From Papaver somniferum (Eukaryota > Streptophyta > Magnoliopsida > Ranunculales > Papaveraceae), in NCBI RefSeq assembly GCF_003573695.1, contig NC_039358.1, positions 233,133,560 to 233,197,559 of the forward strand: a DNA stretch of 64,000 nt. Reading direction: 5' to 3'. The position numbers were made by a program, and so were the translations under genes. Position 1 is the first letter of the stretch; every line of letters starts with the position of its first letter. The notes below the pieces were generated by a model. It was not told the origin of the DNA. It saw only the letters and a program-made list of their open reading frames with translations, and ran no database searches. Below are positions 10,815-22,530 of the stretch, one piece after another.

Positions 10815-11160
10815 AACAGTCGTCATTGTATACACTATCAATATGACGACTGTTGTATAATCCACTATAGTCGTTTAGGTATCTGAATATATAACTGACG
10901 CCCTTATGTTGAAAAACCTTCCAGGAGACCACCTAATTTGGACTATTAGAGTTGTTAAGGTATCTGAAAATACCAATGACGACCCTATGTTGGGAAAACA
11001 TCCAGGAGACAATCTAATTTGGGCCATTAGAGTCGTTAGGGTATCTGAAAACATCATTGACGACCCTACAATTATTAAAACCTTCCATGAGACCACCTAA
11101 TTTGGACCATTAGAGTCGTTAGGGTTTCTGTATATATTAATGACGACTCCAAGTTGGAAA
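10815..11160. repeat. Motif array with a four-copy 81-bp tandem repeat
   Basis: After two isolated motifs (about 10818 and 10845), an 81-bp unit is repeated at 10869, 10950, 11031 and 11114. Each unit carries AGTCGTTAGGGTATCTGAA, then TGACGACCCT, then a constant CCAGGAGACC-like spacer. This is the only place where spacer and motifs are amplified together, showing how the array can grow by local duplication. Confidence 0.85.
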
Positions 11161-14100
11161 AACATCCATAAGTTTAACTGATTCTTATGCCGCAAGATAA
11201 AACGCATTGTATTCATTAGGCATTCTTCAAAATACAAATATTAGGGTTCAGGATACAACCATTATCAAAAAGTATGCTTAAAAATGCAATGCATAGTTTT
11301 GAATGTACATCTTGTCTCACGATTCATCGCCCATGTCTACGTAAACTGGGGTTGGGTCTATAACATTCCAAAGGTTCATTCCATACTCGTACTGATTTGT
11401 CCACTCCTTGGTGTAGTCTCCCCAATCACCATAGGCCACCCGTGGTAAAGGACATTCTTCGGAAATCTTCAAACCTATGTAATGGTTATTGTTGACATGT
11501 GCCATTACAATTCTTCTTTTTTTTTTATCGCCGCGTCGCACCTAGTTCTTGAAGGTACGTACATACAAGACGCTCCGGGGAAGCCTTTGCTGAATACAAT
11601 TACCACACAAGTGAATGTGTCCGCTAAGAGTTGACCACCAAAAGGCATTTTCATACAAAACTTATAACCGTCCTTTTTCGACCCCGTCCTCCATTTCACG
11701 TTACAAACCAACTCCCTAAACTTCATTTCCCTCTATTTTGGATCTCTTTCCATGAGCATTGTCAAATACAGTTGTTTGTCCTGAACAAGCTTTTCTGCCA
11801 TTTTTTTCCTTGCATATTGGATTTGGGTGAGCTTAAGTTCGTCGGCCTTGTTGAAATGCCCTAATTGTTCCGTTGCAACATGGTAACCACAATTTCCACC
11901 GCCGTCAACGTCGTCGTTGGATATAAGGTGATCCAAGATGACGTGAGGAAGTTGATCGGTGTACTCTTTATACAAAGTATAAGTAACACCATGTGGTCTT
12001 CCTTGAGAATCTTTAGGGGTGCGCGGATTTTCCTTAATTCCTCTTATGGTCACCATTCCGCTAGTTTGGCTTTTCTGGGTACCGACCACATGCTCTGCAA
12101 CATCCATGTCTTCCATTTGTTTCACTTCTGTTTCACTTTGGGTCAAATCATCCTTTTTTAGTCGACCCTTTGCCTTGGGGAGGAGAGACTTCTCATACTC
12201 TTTATATTCCGCCTGGACATAATCATGACGTGAAGGGTCACTTTTGCAACTCTTGGCCGTCTTCACGGTTTCTCTAAATGATTTTTTTGTTGTTGGTCTG
12301 CCCGGTGGTTTTTATTTGATTGGCTCTTCTTCTACTCCCAAGCTCTTACGGGCAGCCGACCACAAATTAGAAACCAATATATGTCTTCCTGCACAATGCA
12401 CTTTTTGATATTTCTCACTGATATACTTTCCAATCTCAAGGTCTCCAAATTGTTCATCAGCGGCTCCTGTGGGATTAGGGGTGAATTAAAGTTGCTTCCA
12501 AAAAGGATCGATATCTTCAATAGGAATGAGCGACTTGTAACCACCAAGCTTATGTCTACACGGGAGGCCAAGCCACGTCTCGGTTGTACAATTACAATTC
12601 ATCACTTTTCCACTTGAAGCTTTCGCTCGAAATCTGTGAAGTTCAGCCATCATATGCTTTATTGCCCACCATGACACTTGGTGCGAAACCCCGCGTAGCA
12701 ATTGTTTGTCTTCCAGGTATTGCTTCAAAAAACGGTCCTTACTATACTCCATCTGAGTCATTATCTTGCTAAGATCATCCTCGCATGCTGCATGAATAGC
12801 TTCCTGTACAGTAACTACCCCACCAGTGTTTTCTCGAAGAATTTTCTTCAAACGTCCATGGGACTGCTCTGCGATACTGGTGGACTCATTTTGGTAGTGT
12901 TTGTACTTATTGGTCCATGCACAAACAAACTTCTCCTTCCAAGGATTCAACCAGGTATCTTGGCAATAGTCGACCACCTTCTTATAATCCGTACTCCAAA
13001 CATCGATGAACTTTTGCAAATTTGCATAGTACTTTTCTTCGGTCTTCGAATGGGCCAAAAGGTACCAATCTTTGCAGAAATCCTCCCATACATCCCCCTC
13101 TTCATCAAATTTTTCCTTGGCTTTATTTTTCTCTTCCGCTATCTCTTTTTTTGAAAGTTTACTAAGACGTTCATATTCCTCCTTGGAACGTTGATTACCC
13201 TTTGCAGGTTTGATCTTTTGGATTTGATTCTTGCAATTATTAAAAAGATTCTTTGGGATGTGCCACGTAAATAGAAAATGTTGAGCAAGGGGAAAAACTT
13301 GATGAACGGCACTCATGACTGCAAAATCCTTTCCGTAAATATAACTTGCGGTGTCTCTTCGCCACGGTAAATCAACCTAACTTGTTCCAAAGCCCAAACA
13401 TAGTCTTCTATTTCTTCCTTTTCCATAAAGCACCATGCCACGGTGAATGATTGCTTATCCGAAGTATGACTAGCCACGTTCAACAACGGCATGTTATACT
13501 TGTTGGTTTTATAGGTGCAATCTATGAACAAGACCTGGTAAAAGCACTGTGCCAAATCCATCATCCTAGGATGGGAAAGAAAAATATGAGTCACTTTGTC
13601 GCCCGAACCGACCCTTGTTTGCATGGCATAGTTATGTTTTTCTGCCAACCACTCTGATTGTTGCATAATTAATCTACCATCCCATTCAGTTCTCTTGATC
13701 GTTGCTTTGGAAGCGTAGATTGTGGAAAGAATAGACAAGTTTGACTTATCTTCCGCCTTTATTGCATTTAGAATCTTAAGGGGCCTACATCGCTTCATAT
13801 GCCGAACCTTTTCCATTTGATGTGGTTTCAATCGGGCATATGTTGGGTGTCGTAAAAGAGTATAGGTGGAGGATGGTTGTGACGACCATCCAGAATACTA
13901 TATATCCACCATAGTAGAGTTTCGAGATGCCTTTTGAAAACAATCCTGAAGGGGCATTTTATATTCTTCGACGAAGTTTTGTAGACCCTCGTCGTCTTCT
14001 TCACATACTTATAGTTCTTTCCTTTGTGACTTTCTTCCTTATCCACCGCTCTCTCGCATACCATCTCCATTTGCTTACAATCAACGTGTTTGCTTTGAAA

Positions 14101-14334
14101 ATAATCCATTCCTTGACCTCAGCCTTTGTTTTCCACGTCTACATTAAAAAAATAACACGTTCATTATAAAACACTAATTAAACAATTTTCGTATGGATAT
14201 ACATTGACTCAAACAATAAAAACGTACCAAATCGGTCATATATGCTTGGGAGGTATCCGGGCCGACAGTGTCGAGGGGTTCAGGTTGAGAACTCACCCGT
14301 ACAACCAACTACAGAAAAAAAACAACAAAATCAG

Positions 14335-14630
14335 TATAGGGTCGTCACTCTGTAAGATGTTAATATGACGACCCAGACAGTCGTCAGCATAATTTACAGG
14401 TGAACGACTCTTTAAGTCGTCACCCAGATTTTCTGTGGAAAAACGACCCTTTTCTCGACATATGACGACTCTTTTTATAAAGTGACGACTCTACATTGAT
14501 AGATATAACCAACTCTGCCCAGTTTTCACCTTGAATCGTCACCTTGTATACATATAAAATAACGACTCTAAGAGTCGTTCACTGGTACATATGAAGAGTC
14601 GTTTGGTTTTAATCTTTACGGATTAACGAT
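14335..14630. repeat. AGAGTCGT motif array between transposase exon 2 and the Myb-like gene
   Basis: About a dozen motifs in 300 bp, in both orientations, for example ACGACTCTAAGAGTCGTT near 14563 where two copies abut head to head. They lie wholly within the large transposase intron. Confidence 0.85.
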
Positions 14631-14702
14631 TCATGTTAGTGGTTGCATTTATTTTTGAATTTAACTCAACCAAATGTGGTTGAGGCAGTTTGGTCGCTCC
14701 AT

Positions 14703-14712
14703 TATATATATA
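14703..14712 (+). promoter_or_regulatory. TATA box of the nested Myb/SANT-like gene
   Basis: TATATATATA followed by AGAGGCCCATATC and a CT-rich leader, about 110 bp before the coding body that starts near 14815. A good plant core-promoter layout. Confidence 0.6.
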
Positions 14713-14814
14713 GAGGCCCATATCTCACCTATTCCATATCAAAACCCTAATTATCAACCTCCTCTTCTCCTTCTCATTTAATTACCATTTAAGAGCAAAA
14801 AAAAGAGAAACATC

Positions 14815-15220
14815 ATGACTCCTTCACTAATGAAGAGAATTGTGCCATTACAAGAGCTTGGAAAACAGTCACCAACCACTTTGAAAGTCTAGACAAAGAC
14901 ATTGATGAAACATCTGATGCTTGGTGGAACCGCGTATTCATCGTTTTTGGGGCGTTGGACGGAAATTGCAACTCAAGGTCTTTGAAACAAGTCAAGGAAC
15001 GCCTCCAGAAGATACAATTCGAGTGTGATGTTTTGAAAAGAGAACTTAAGGCCGTTAGGGAAGCCTTTCCGGATATGCTGAGTGTTGTAAGAGTAAGTAT
15101 TTGAACAAGAGGTAAAACTTATAAAAAGCTTTGATCGATACTAACTAAGTATAGTTTGAGCTCCACGATTGCTACTTTATCTTGGAAGGCACTAGATATA
15201 ACTACACCATATATAATTAA
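14815..15220 (+). CDS. Myb/SANT-like DNA-binding protein, two exons, nested in a transposase intron
   Basis: The coding body reads DSFTNEENCAITRAWKTVTN, then a WWNRVFIVFGAL block and SLKQVKERLQKIQFECDVLK. The spaced tryptophans and final helix match plant Myb/SANT-like or trihelix domains seen in transposon-associated proteins. Exon 1 ends at 15092 (AGA|GTAAGT); exon 2 is 15155-15220 and ends RYNYTIYN plus TAA. The only nearby ATG (14815) is one base out of frame with the body, so a frameshift at the start, or a missed upstream exon, must be assumed. About 105-110 aa. It lies on the opposite strand inside the intron between transposase exons 1 and 2. Likely a DNA-binding accessory protein of the MULE. 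Confidence 0.6.
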
Positions 15221-15339
15221 GTGTATAAGTGCACCTTTATTATCTATTGTATTTCATTTCCTTCAATGCAACGCTATGCGAGATGTATGCCTTTTACGAT
15301 TCAATGAAATGATTCTATGAAATCAAAAATTATGAGAAT

Positions 15340-15690
15340 CTAGTGCAAGGGTCGTTACTTTATATAACTAATCAAACTAACGACTTTAAAAGAAATTAGT
15401 AATTGATATCTAGGATCGTCATTTCATATGACTACATGTATGGCGACCCTAAGTGTTACTTTTTACAGAGAGTTTTGGTTTTAGAGTCGTCTATGTGTAA
15501 ACAAAACAACAAAACGACTCTAAGTGACCTAGTTAAAAAGGGTCGTCAATGTTTAGCACACTACCCTAACGATTTTTCATAACCTAGAAAAGTTGCAGGT
15601 TTGAGTCGTTATTGGTAGTGTCAATATACTGACGACCTCGGAGAGTCGTTTGGGTATACACCCCCCGACTTTGACGACCCTTTCTCTGAG
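15340..15690. repeat. AGAGTCGT motif array near the right end of the MULE
   Basis: About eleven motifs, including GGAGAGTCGTTTGG and TGACGACCCT, the last one abutting the probable splice donor of transposase exon 1 at about 15679. The exon itself (15680-15946) has none. Confidence 0.85.
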
Positions 15691-16181
15691 TTGTTCCATA
15701 GTGTGGATGATTCGTCCCTGATTGTTTTGAGCTTCGGGTTCCTCATTTTGACTCATTTTGAGTGTTGGTTCCTTCATCTTGAGCAATGAGATCTTCATTC
15801 CAACCATTGTTCATGCCTTCCTCTATCAACATCTCCTCATCAAACATCCAACCCATATCATTTGTTGAGACAATCTTACCATCAACACAATCAATGTTGT
15901 TATTTGAAGCTTCACCAATCTCATTCCCTCCACTTGAATCATTCATTTGTAAAAACCCTAGGTTTTCCTCTCAAAACTCCTCCTCTTCTTCTCAACACAT
16001 AAAACACATTTTCCATAATTTCTTTTCCTAAAATCAGATTTTAATCTAAATACACTTACCACACTAATCAAACTAATTAATTCCTAATACTAATCATATA
16101 AGGCCAGTTTTGCCATTTAGAAGATATTTTTTTAAGGGGTGACCCAAATTAGGATTGGGTGACCTTTTTTGTCCCGTAGTG

Positions 16182-16218
16182 CATGGCCCCCAATTAGAAG
16201 TTATGGCTCCCAATTAAA
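16182..16218 (-). repeat. Right terminal inverted repeat of the MULE
   Basis: Read inward on the minus strand it starts TTTAATTGGGAGCCATAAC and continues with the same TTCTAATTGGGGGC block as the left end. The last bases before the target duplication are CTAG. Confidence 0.8.
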
Positions 16219-16222
16219 CTAG

Positions 16223-16233
16223 GTTGGTTATCC
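16223..16233. repeat. Right 11-bp target-site duplication of the MULE
   Basis: Exact copy of the left flank 11-mer GTTGGTTATCC at 5388-5398. Confidence 0.85.
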
Positions 16234-17589
16234 GTATTTTATACATACAAATTCATCATGGTCTTTCTTTTATCAATTTTCCAAATTTGTTATATATTTC
16301 TAATCAACTTTAAGTTTCTTGATCCAATATTTTCTTAAATTTCTCAACTTTTGTTGTCATGAAAATTAGAAGACATTGTCGGCTTAGAGATTTCAGAGGA
16401 TTTCTGGGGAGTTCCCAAATCTACTGTTACTCCATAAGGATTTTCAGAGAGTCTCCCAATGTCTCTTGTTATTCGTTAGAGACTTTTTTTAAGTCATTTA
16501 AATTCTCTAAAACTCCATGTTATTGGATTAAGAATTTGTAAGAGTCACTTTAACACCCCTGTTATTCGAATAAGAATTGAAAGTTATTGATTTGTTGTTT
16601 TTAGAGATTTGGGGAGACTTTTCTATGAAAATAGGCATGGTTGAAATCTCTCATCAAGAGGCGATATTTTGGGAGACTTGAAAATTTGAAAAGAACTTGG
16701 TAAACATGAGAGTCAAGATATCAATGCTTCCCTATTAACCGAATTATGGAGGATTACATTCGACTCAATTATCAATATATTTTTTTGTCATGGATATCCA
16801 ACGAACAAGTGTCACTGTTGCATGCTTATCCAACCTAGTTGTCATCGGATTATCCAACCTAGTTATCATCGTGAATCTTATTCAACCTCTTAAAAGGTAG
16901 TCCTCCTTTATTTCAAATGGATGAAGAAATTATCATGGATCCAAATGGAGCCTCCGTCTACAAGAGAAGGTCGTGAATGATGAGTATATTCCACCATGCA
17001 ACAAATGATTTGGAAGATAGTAATTAGACGTGAAGAGATATATGCAAATCTTTTTTATTTTTATTTTTATTTTAAAGATTAAAGAGATAATTGATATCCA
17101 GGATTCTGATTATGATATGCAAGATTAGTTACTGCACATAAATTATTTTTTGTTCCATATAATGCTAAAATCTAACCTATAGCAAATAAAATGTGGTGAG
17201 ATAGTATAGCAAATAAAATGTGGGACGAGGGGGACAAAAAGAATGAAAATTAAGGCATATGACAACAATGAGACTTATTTTGACAACGAACACATATTTG
17301 ATTAGGTATTCATGGTACTGTTATAAACATTGTAACATGGATAATAAATTTTTCATGGGATACTATACATTTTTTGTCTCTACAAATCACAAAGACTCGT
17401 TGCAAATCTCATTTTTTTGTCTCTATAAGTCACAAAGACTATCTAAAATACTCTCAGAGAATCACTAGAAGTCTCTAAATTTTCAGAGAATCTCTGAGGG
17501 TCACTCAAATTACAAATCTACGAAGGCCCATATAAATCTTGTTTGACTACCCCTGTAAATTGATTGAACCCACGAATCCCACCGGTAAA
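16234..17589. other. Gene-free AT-rich stretch with scattered GAGTCTCT-like words
   Basis: No coding region is supported. Related words (AGAGACTT, GAGTCTCCC, CAGAGAATCTCTGAG) recur at both ends (about 16370-16560 and 17400-17510), as in decayed transposons with repeated ends. I could not define termini. Confidence 0.5.
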
Positions 17590-20500
17590 ATCTTTTAAGT
17601 TCCAGCTCTGGTGTGCCACATTTTAAGTCCGGTCATGTCAAATGTTGCGGGCTTCTTTTAGTCCATCTAAACAGTGAACACCTCTTTTTCTTCTTATCCC
17701 AGCCGCTGCGATAAAATCGAAGAGAGAGTGCAGTGCAGATAAATTCTTTTCAAAACCCTACTAGCAAAATCAGATCTGAACCAATTACCAAACCATTCAG
17801 TAAAAGGTGATCTTTAAACTCCATCATCCCATTTGTAAGTGTTTCTGAAATATGTAGTTTGATTTTAATTTCAGGCTTAAGATTTTGATTCGTTATCCTC
17901 TTCTCTGGTTCTGGAATTGATTTTGAATTAGAAAATGAAGAAGTTGAAATTACAGGTTTTACATCTAAATCTCTAGGTTATGCTGTTCATGTGTATGATT
18001 CTCCTTGTAATGGTTATTGTTGTATAAAGATATGAGGCTTCTTAGTTTTCGGAAGCCATCCAGTAAAGAATACCACAAATTGTCTCCTTAGGTCCTTAAC
18101 CAGTTTCAATGCTATTTGAGTCGAACCCTACTGAGACAAATATGGGAATTTGAAATTGGGTTCTGAAAAGGCATCACTTCTGTCACAAACTTTGCAAGTT
18201 AAATGATGCAAGCATGAAGAGACTACATGATCTATGGAATGAAGACATATTGTCAGTATCTTGTGGCTTCGTAAATTACAATCACTGTTTAGAATATAGA
18301 CAGATGTTTCTCTTGAAAGTAAGGCTCATTTGGGTTGTAGAATCTAAAGATATTCAAAACCAGATTGGAAATAAATTGGGATGTGTTTAAGATTTTGAAT
18401 TATACTGTTGCATTCTGATCTAGTAGTGAAAACAATTTCTTCTTTTTTAAGGTATAAAAGAAAAGAAAAAAAAGAAAAGAAAAGAAAAGATGAAGTTGTA
18501 TCCACTTTTCGATGAGAATGCATGTGTGGGATAATGGAAGCTGGTAAGAAACTGTTTTAATCTGGAGGAAGCTTGAAATCCGGTTCAAGAAAAGGGTAAG
18601 CAAGAAGCTCTAAGTTGACATCAAGATGTACCTAATGTTGCCTAAGAAGTCATTGAAGAATGTTGCATCAAGCTTTCATCTATGTTGGTTGAACTGTTGG
18701 TAGCACAAAGACTACGAAAGTGGCAACACATTTCATTTCAGGTAAATGCTGGTTTCCCCTTTCAGTTTAGTTCTTTGTCAGTTGTCTTGATAGATGACAC
18801 TCTTTCTATTTTATGTATTCATAGCATGATCACTTCGATGCAAGCTGTAAATTTCCTAATTTCCCCCTTTACTTTAGTTCTTCGTCATGATAGATGATAC
18901 CCTTTCTGTAGGAACAATTATTTTTTGCTGTTCGTCATGAAGCTATATGTGGTATCTCATGAATCTGTAATGTGCTTGACTGCAGTCATTTCACTCAGGT
19001 TTCTTGTGTGCCATTTTTTCTGTTGAATCTCAGTCAAAATTTGACACTTCTATATTGCATTTTCCTTCATCTTTCTTTGTAGATTTTGCGTACAGTTTAT
19101 TATGCATCTTTTTTTTATGGTAGTTCTTACCTCTGGGTTGAAAGAAGAGCTTTAGCTGGTGCCCCCAGTGTCATGCTCAAAGTGGAAGATTTGGTGGCAT
19201 TCATGTATCTGTCACGAGGGAATCTTAAATCCACGCTAGACTAGATTGATCATCTGGCATGACAACTATCTTTATGTCAGTTAGCGACTTCTCCTTTTCT
19301 AAAGCAAGGCTTTAGATCTGAAGCTTAAGAATTGGAATCTCGATTCTAGGTTGTCTTGTATGATTTCGTCCTCTCAGTGTGACACAGTGTGGTGTTGTCT
19401 CATGACCCTTATCCATGTTCCCCATACTTATGGTATAGCTTCATATTATGGTGTCTTACCACACAAGCTGAGTATTCACTTGTTCATTGTTTTCTTTTTG
19501 AGGTGGACCATTTAACAGACTGCCCTCTCTTTAATTTCCTAATACATAATTTAATCTTTGCAGGAGCCATTAGCCATACAATAACAGGGTCTGAGAGCAG
19601 TTGGCTATTTAAGGATGTGTTACCAATTGAGTAGGGTTGTTAAGCGGTGGTACTCTGGTATATGTCTTCCAAATTCTGTCATGAATTCCACCTAACATCC
19701 TAAGTTTTGACAAAAACAGCAAGTTATATAATCTTGCTCTAGGAGATGCATGTGTGGGATAATGTAAGATGGTAAGAAAATTGAAGTTCTATTTTGATTT
19801 GGAAGAGGCCTGAGTTCGGTTCATCAAAAGCCCGAGCAAGAAGCTCTAAGTTGACATCAAGATGTACGTGAGGTTGGCCAAGAAGTCATGAAAGAATGTT
19901 GCATCAAGCTTACATCAATATTGGTCGAACTGTTGGTAGCACAAAGACCATGAATGTTGCAATACGCAGTTCGTTTCAGGTATATGCTGGTTTCTCCTTT
20001 TAGTTCAGTTATTTGTCATGATAGATGATAGTCTTGTTGTGTTATGTATTTCTGATCTCATCGATCCCGCCTATGAATTTTCCAATTTCTTTCCATATCT
20101 CACTGATACATTTTGGCGTTTTTCATTTTAGAACTTCTTTTTAGGTTCGTTTGGTTGTTTTTAGCAAATGTATGATTCACACAGGTTATCTTACTCGTAT
20201 CACATCCGGGCATTATACTAAGGTAGAAATTTTTTCTGGAAGTTTTGATAAACATCTGACCATCAATCTCTGTTTGTTAACTATTTCTGTTTTCAGGAAT
20301 GCTCAAACTATGCTCTTTTATTAGTTGTTCAGGTGCACTATCATTCCAATGATTCGGTCTGTTGGAGGTGGTCTTTCTCAAGCAATGGTGTTTATTTGGT
20401 GAAAATTGTGATGTTGGTTTCTTTAAGATAAGTTTTATCAAGTAAGAAGCTGCTTGTCCTGCTGCATTTTGAACCATTAGGTTCCATTACAAAACTCTTT

Positions 20501-22485
20501 GGTAGCATAAGCATGTTATATAGTATTGCTTTAAGTGAATGTCTGCGAAAGTGGTATTGTGGTTTTAGCATTTTAGGTATTGTGGTTTTCATGCTTCGTG
20601 GCTTACGCAGTTTGGCGGTCGAAAGTGCAGACCACCTTTTCTGTCATTGTTTTTTCACGAACCGAATCAGGGTTAAATTACTTCTCAAACATGGGTGGTG
20701 TTGTGGGAGGGCACTTTTTCGGAGAAGGTATATCCTCGAACAGCTTAGTTGCAACGCCACAAATTGAGTCCATAACTTCTAGAAACCAATGGTTAACTAA
20801 ACCCTACATGTCGAAACTAAACGTTTTTTCTAGCTATTCATGTTTTAGCAGCAATGAGCAAACCGAACAAGAAATGGGATTGGTCTGACGGCGAAATTCA
20901 AGTATTCTTTGGTTGGTCTCTGAGAAAAAGAAAATGGCAATAATGATTTAATTTGTGAAAAAATGGATTGTAGTAGTACTTCATAAATCTTGAATGCTTT
21001 CGCTTAACTGGATTGTAATCTCCAAAGCTCTGATTCAGAAAAAGCTGCACTTAACTACCATGCAAATGCTCAAGATATACTAAGGTCAGTTAAATTTGTC
21101 TGTCTATTATTCGAATATTTTTCCTTTAATGCTAAGTTTTTTTGTCCCAATAACTTTTTAACTTGTTCAGTTTTGTGACTTTTGTCTGAAGTGAAAGTAT
21201 ATTCTGTATCGAAAGAAATGCTGACATAAATTTTGAAGCTGAAATTTCTTCTGAGGTGTATTTATGTACTTACAGTACCTTGAACCATTGGGGTCACTTT
21301 ACAATCAGATGATAGTAATCTAAATTCCACATTGCTTAAAAAAATTTAGTTGCTTTTTTAGGTTGTGGTAGTGCAGGATCTCTGCAGCATATATGGGTAG
21401 TTAATCAAGCAGTATTTAGTTTCTATAGTTATCTTTTTTCATTCAATCTTGTATTTCCTTGCTTTTATTCGTCATCTTCTTGTTACTTCTCTAGTGAGTA
21501 AGAATTGAGATTGGGTGGGATGAGAAACCGTATAACAGCGGTGTTGCGCTTATATTAAATCTCCACTAATGATGTATCTCTCAGAGGGATTACATATCAA
21601 ATTATAGTTGGCCTGGTAGTGAATAGGCATCTGTGAACCTCTGTAATGGGAGCTTTAACTCCTTTAGTGGTGGCATCGTGGACTGGGGAGCTTGGTTCTT
21701 TTATTTTTCTGCCTGTAAGTTCCTATTGGATCCCCAGGCCTCTTTGAATTTCTTGTTTCCTCTATTAACCTTTTAACTAATAGCATCGCCAAGTCTGCAG
21801 GTTATTTCAGTGGTGGTTGGAACAAGTCTTCCAGCTTTACTTTATGATGCCGAGAGAATGCAAGTGGAGGACAGGTTGGTGAAAACTTGGTTGTGACCAC
21901 TTGAAGACGTATCTTATGATGGATGCTGAAGACATTCTGGGACGAGATTCGGAATGAAATGAGATTTCACTAAAGAATAACGAGGATGCCTGCCTGTATC
22001 GCCAAGTGAAGACTGGAATGAGAAGATGGCACCTCTTTTAGAGCGCCTTTCCTTTTGTTGGATATACTTCTGTCTTTTATGCTTTCTGGATTTGATTTTG
22101 CATTTTTTGATTTGGTAGGTTCAGATGTACTAATTGAAGAGAAAGTTTCTGTCTAGATTTCAATCTATATGTTGTTTGTATGAATTACTTGAATTATAAA
22201 ATCACACTGGAATAGTGTCCATAAGGGGAAAAAAACCGTTCTCAGTTGATCATTGCATGGAAAATGAGGAGATGCAAGGCAGGGATTTTGCAAATTTTGG
22301 ACTCACGAGGTTTTACCAGGGTCAGCTGTTATTAGTAACAAATGTGAATTCACGAGAAAGAAGAACCAATCTCTTCATGAGCTTTTACAGTGAAACCAGT
22401 GTTGATGAACTTTCAATACAATAGCTTACTCAGGGTATTAAATCTAAGCATCTAAGCCGGACGAGAGTTAAAGAGTTGTCAGTTC
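17590..22485 (+). other. Non-coding flank of the PPR cluster, with repeated exon-like blocks
   Basis: No long frame. It begins with a leader-like segment (about 17690-17830), then two diverged copies of a block of about 230 bp (about 18525-18755 and 19748-19995) containing 'ctaagttgacatcaagatgt'. The same block recurs downstream of PPR copy 3 (about 39755-39975). A further block after a splice-acceptor-like TTTGCAG begins GAGCCATTAGCCATA at 19564. These look like untranslated exons that follow RFL genes, so a PPR gene was probably once here and lost its coding part. Confidence 0.5.
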
Positions 22486-22530
22486 CCTCAGTTTGTACAG
22501 TTTCTCTCTCTCTCAAACAAAATCATAAAA

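Larger units (their letters stand above)
11317..15946 (-). pseudogene. MULE transposase-SWIM-OTU fusion gene, many frameshifts
   Basis: Exon 1 starts at 15946 (MNDSSGGNEIGEA) and runs to about 15679; exon 2 is 14308-14228; a long exon runs from 14138 to 11317. In order it shows a FAR1-like DNA-binding region (CERAVDKEESHKGKNYKY, then NIKCPFRI), a MULE transposase core (LFIDCTYKTNKYNMPLL, about 13500), a SWIM zinc finger (CNCTTETWLGLPCRH, about 12560-12600), and an OTU cysteine-protease domain with DGGGNCGYHV (about 11880) and the His motif HVNNNHY (about 11480). Frameshifts occur near 15730 (a 10-bp duplication), 14060, 13850, 13320, 12490 and 11520; in-frame stops lie near 12315 and 11734. 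OTU fusions are known in plant MULE transposases. This copy is clearly non-functional. Confidence 0.88.
5399..16222. mobile_element. 10.8-kb MULE (Mutator-like) transposon carrying four genes
   Basis: Both ends carry the inverted sequence GCCATAACTTCyAATTGGGG: left at about 5413-5448, right at about 16182-16218. They are flanked by a perfect 11-bp direct repeat, GTTGGTTATCC (5388-5398 and 16223-16233), in the 8-11-bp range usual for Mutator-like elements. Inside are a PMD-protein gene from the left end (plus strand), a transposase-SWIM-OTU gene from the right end (minus strand), a 212-aa gene (minus) and a Myb/SANT-like gene (plus). Introns and spacers are filled with AGAGTCGT motifs. The transposase has many lesions, so this copy cannot mobilise itself, but the intact ends and target duplication suggest moderately recent insertion. 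Confidence 0.9.

Noticed and set aside
12381..13154. Plus-strand frames of 60-150 codons
   Set aside because: They are shadows of the minus-strand transposase-OTU gene, which shows family motifs.
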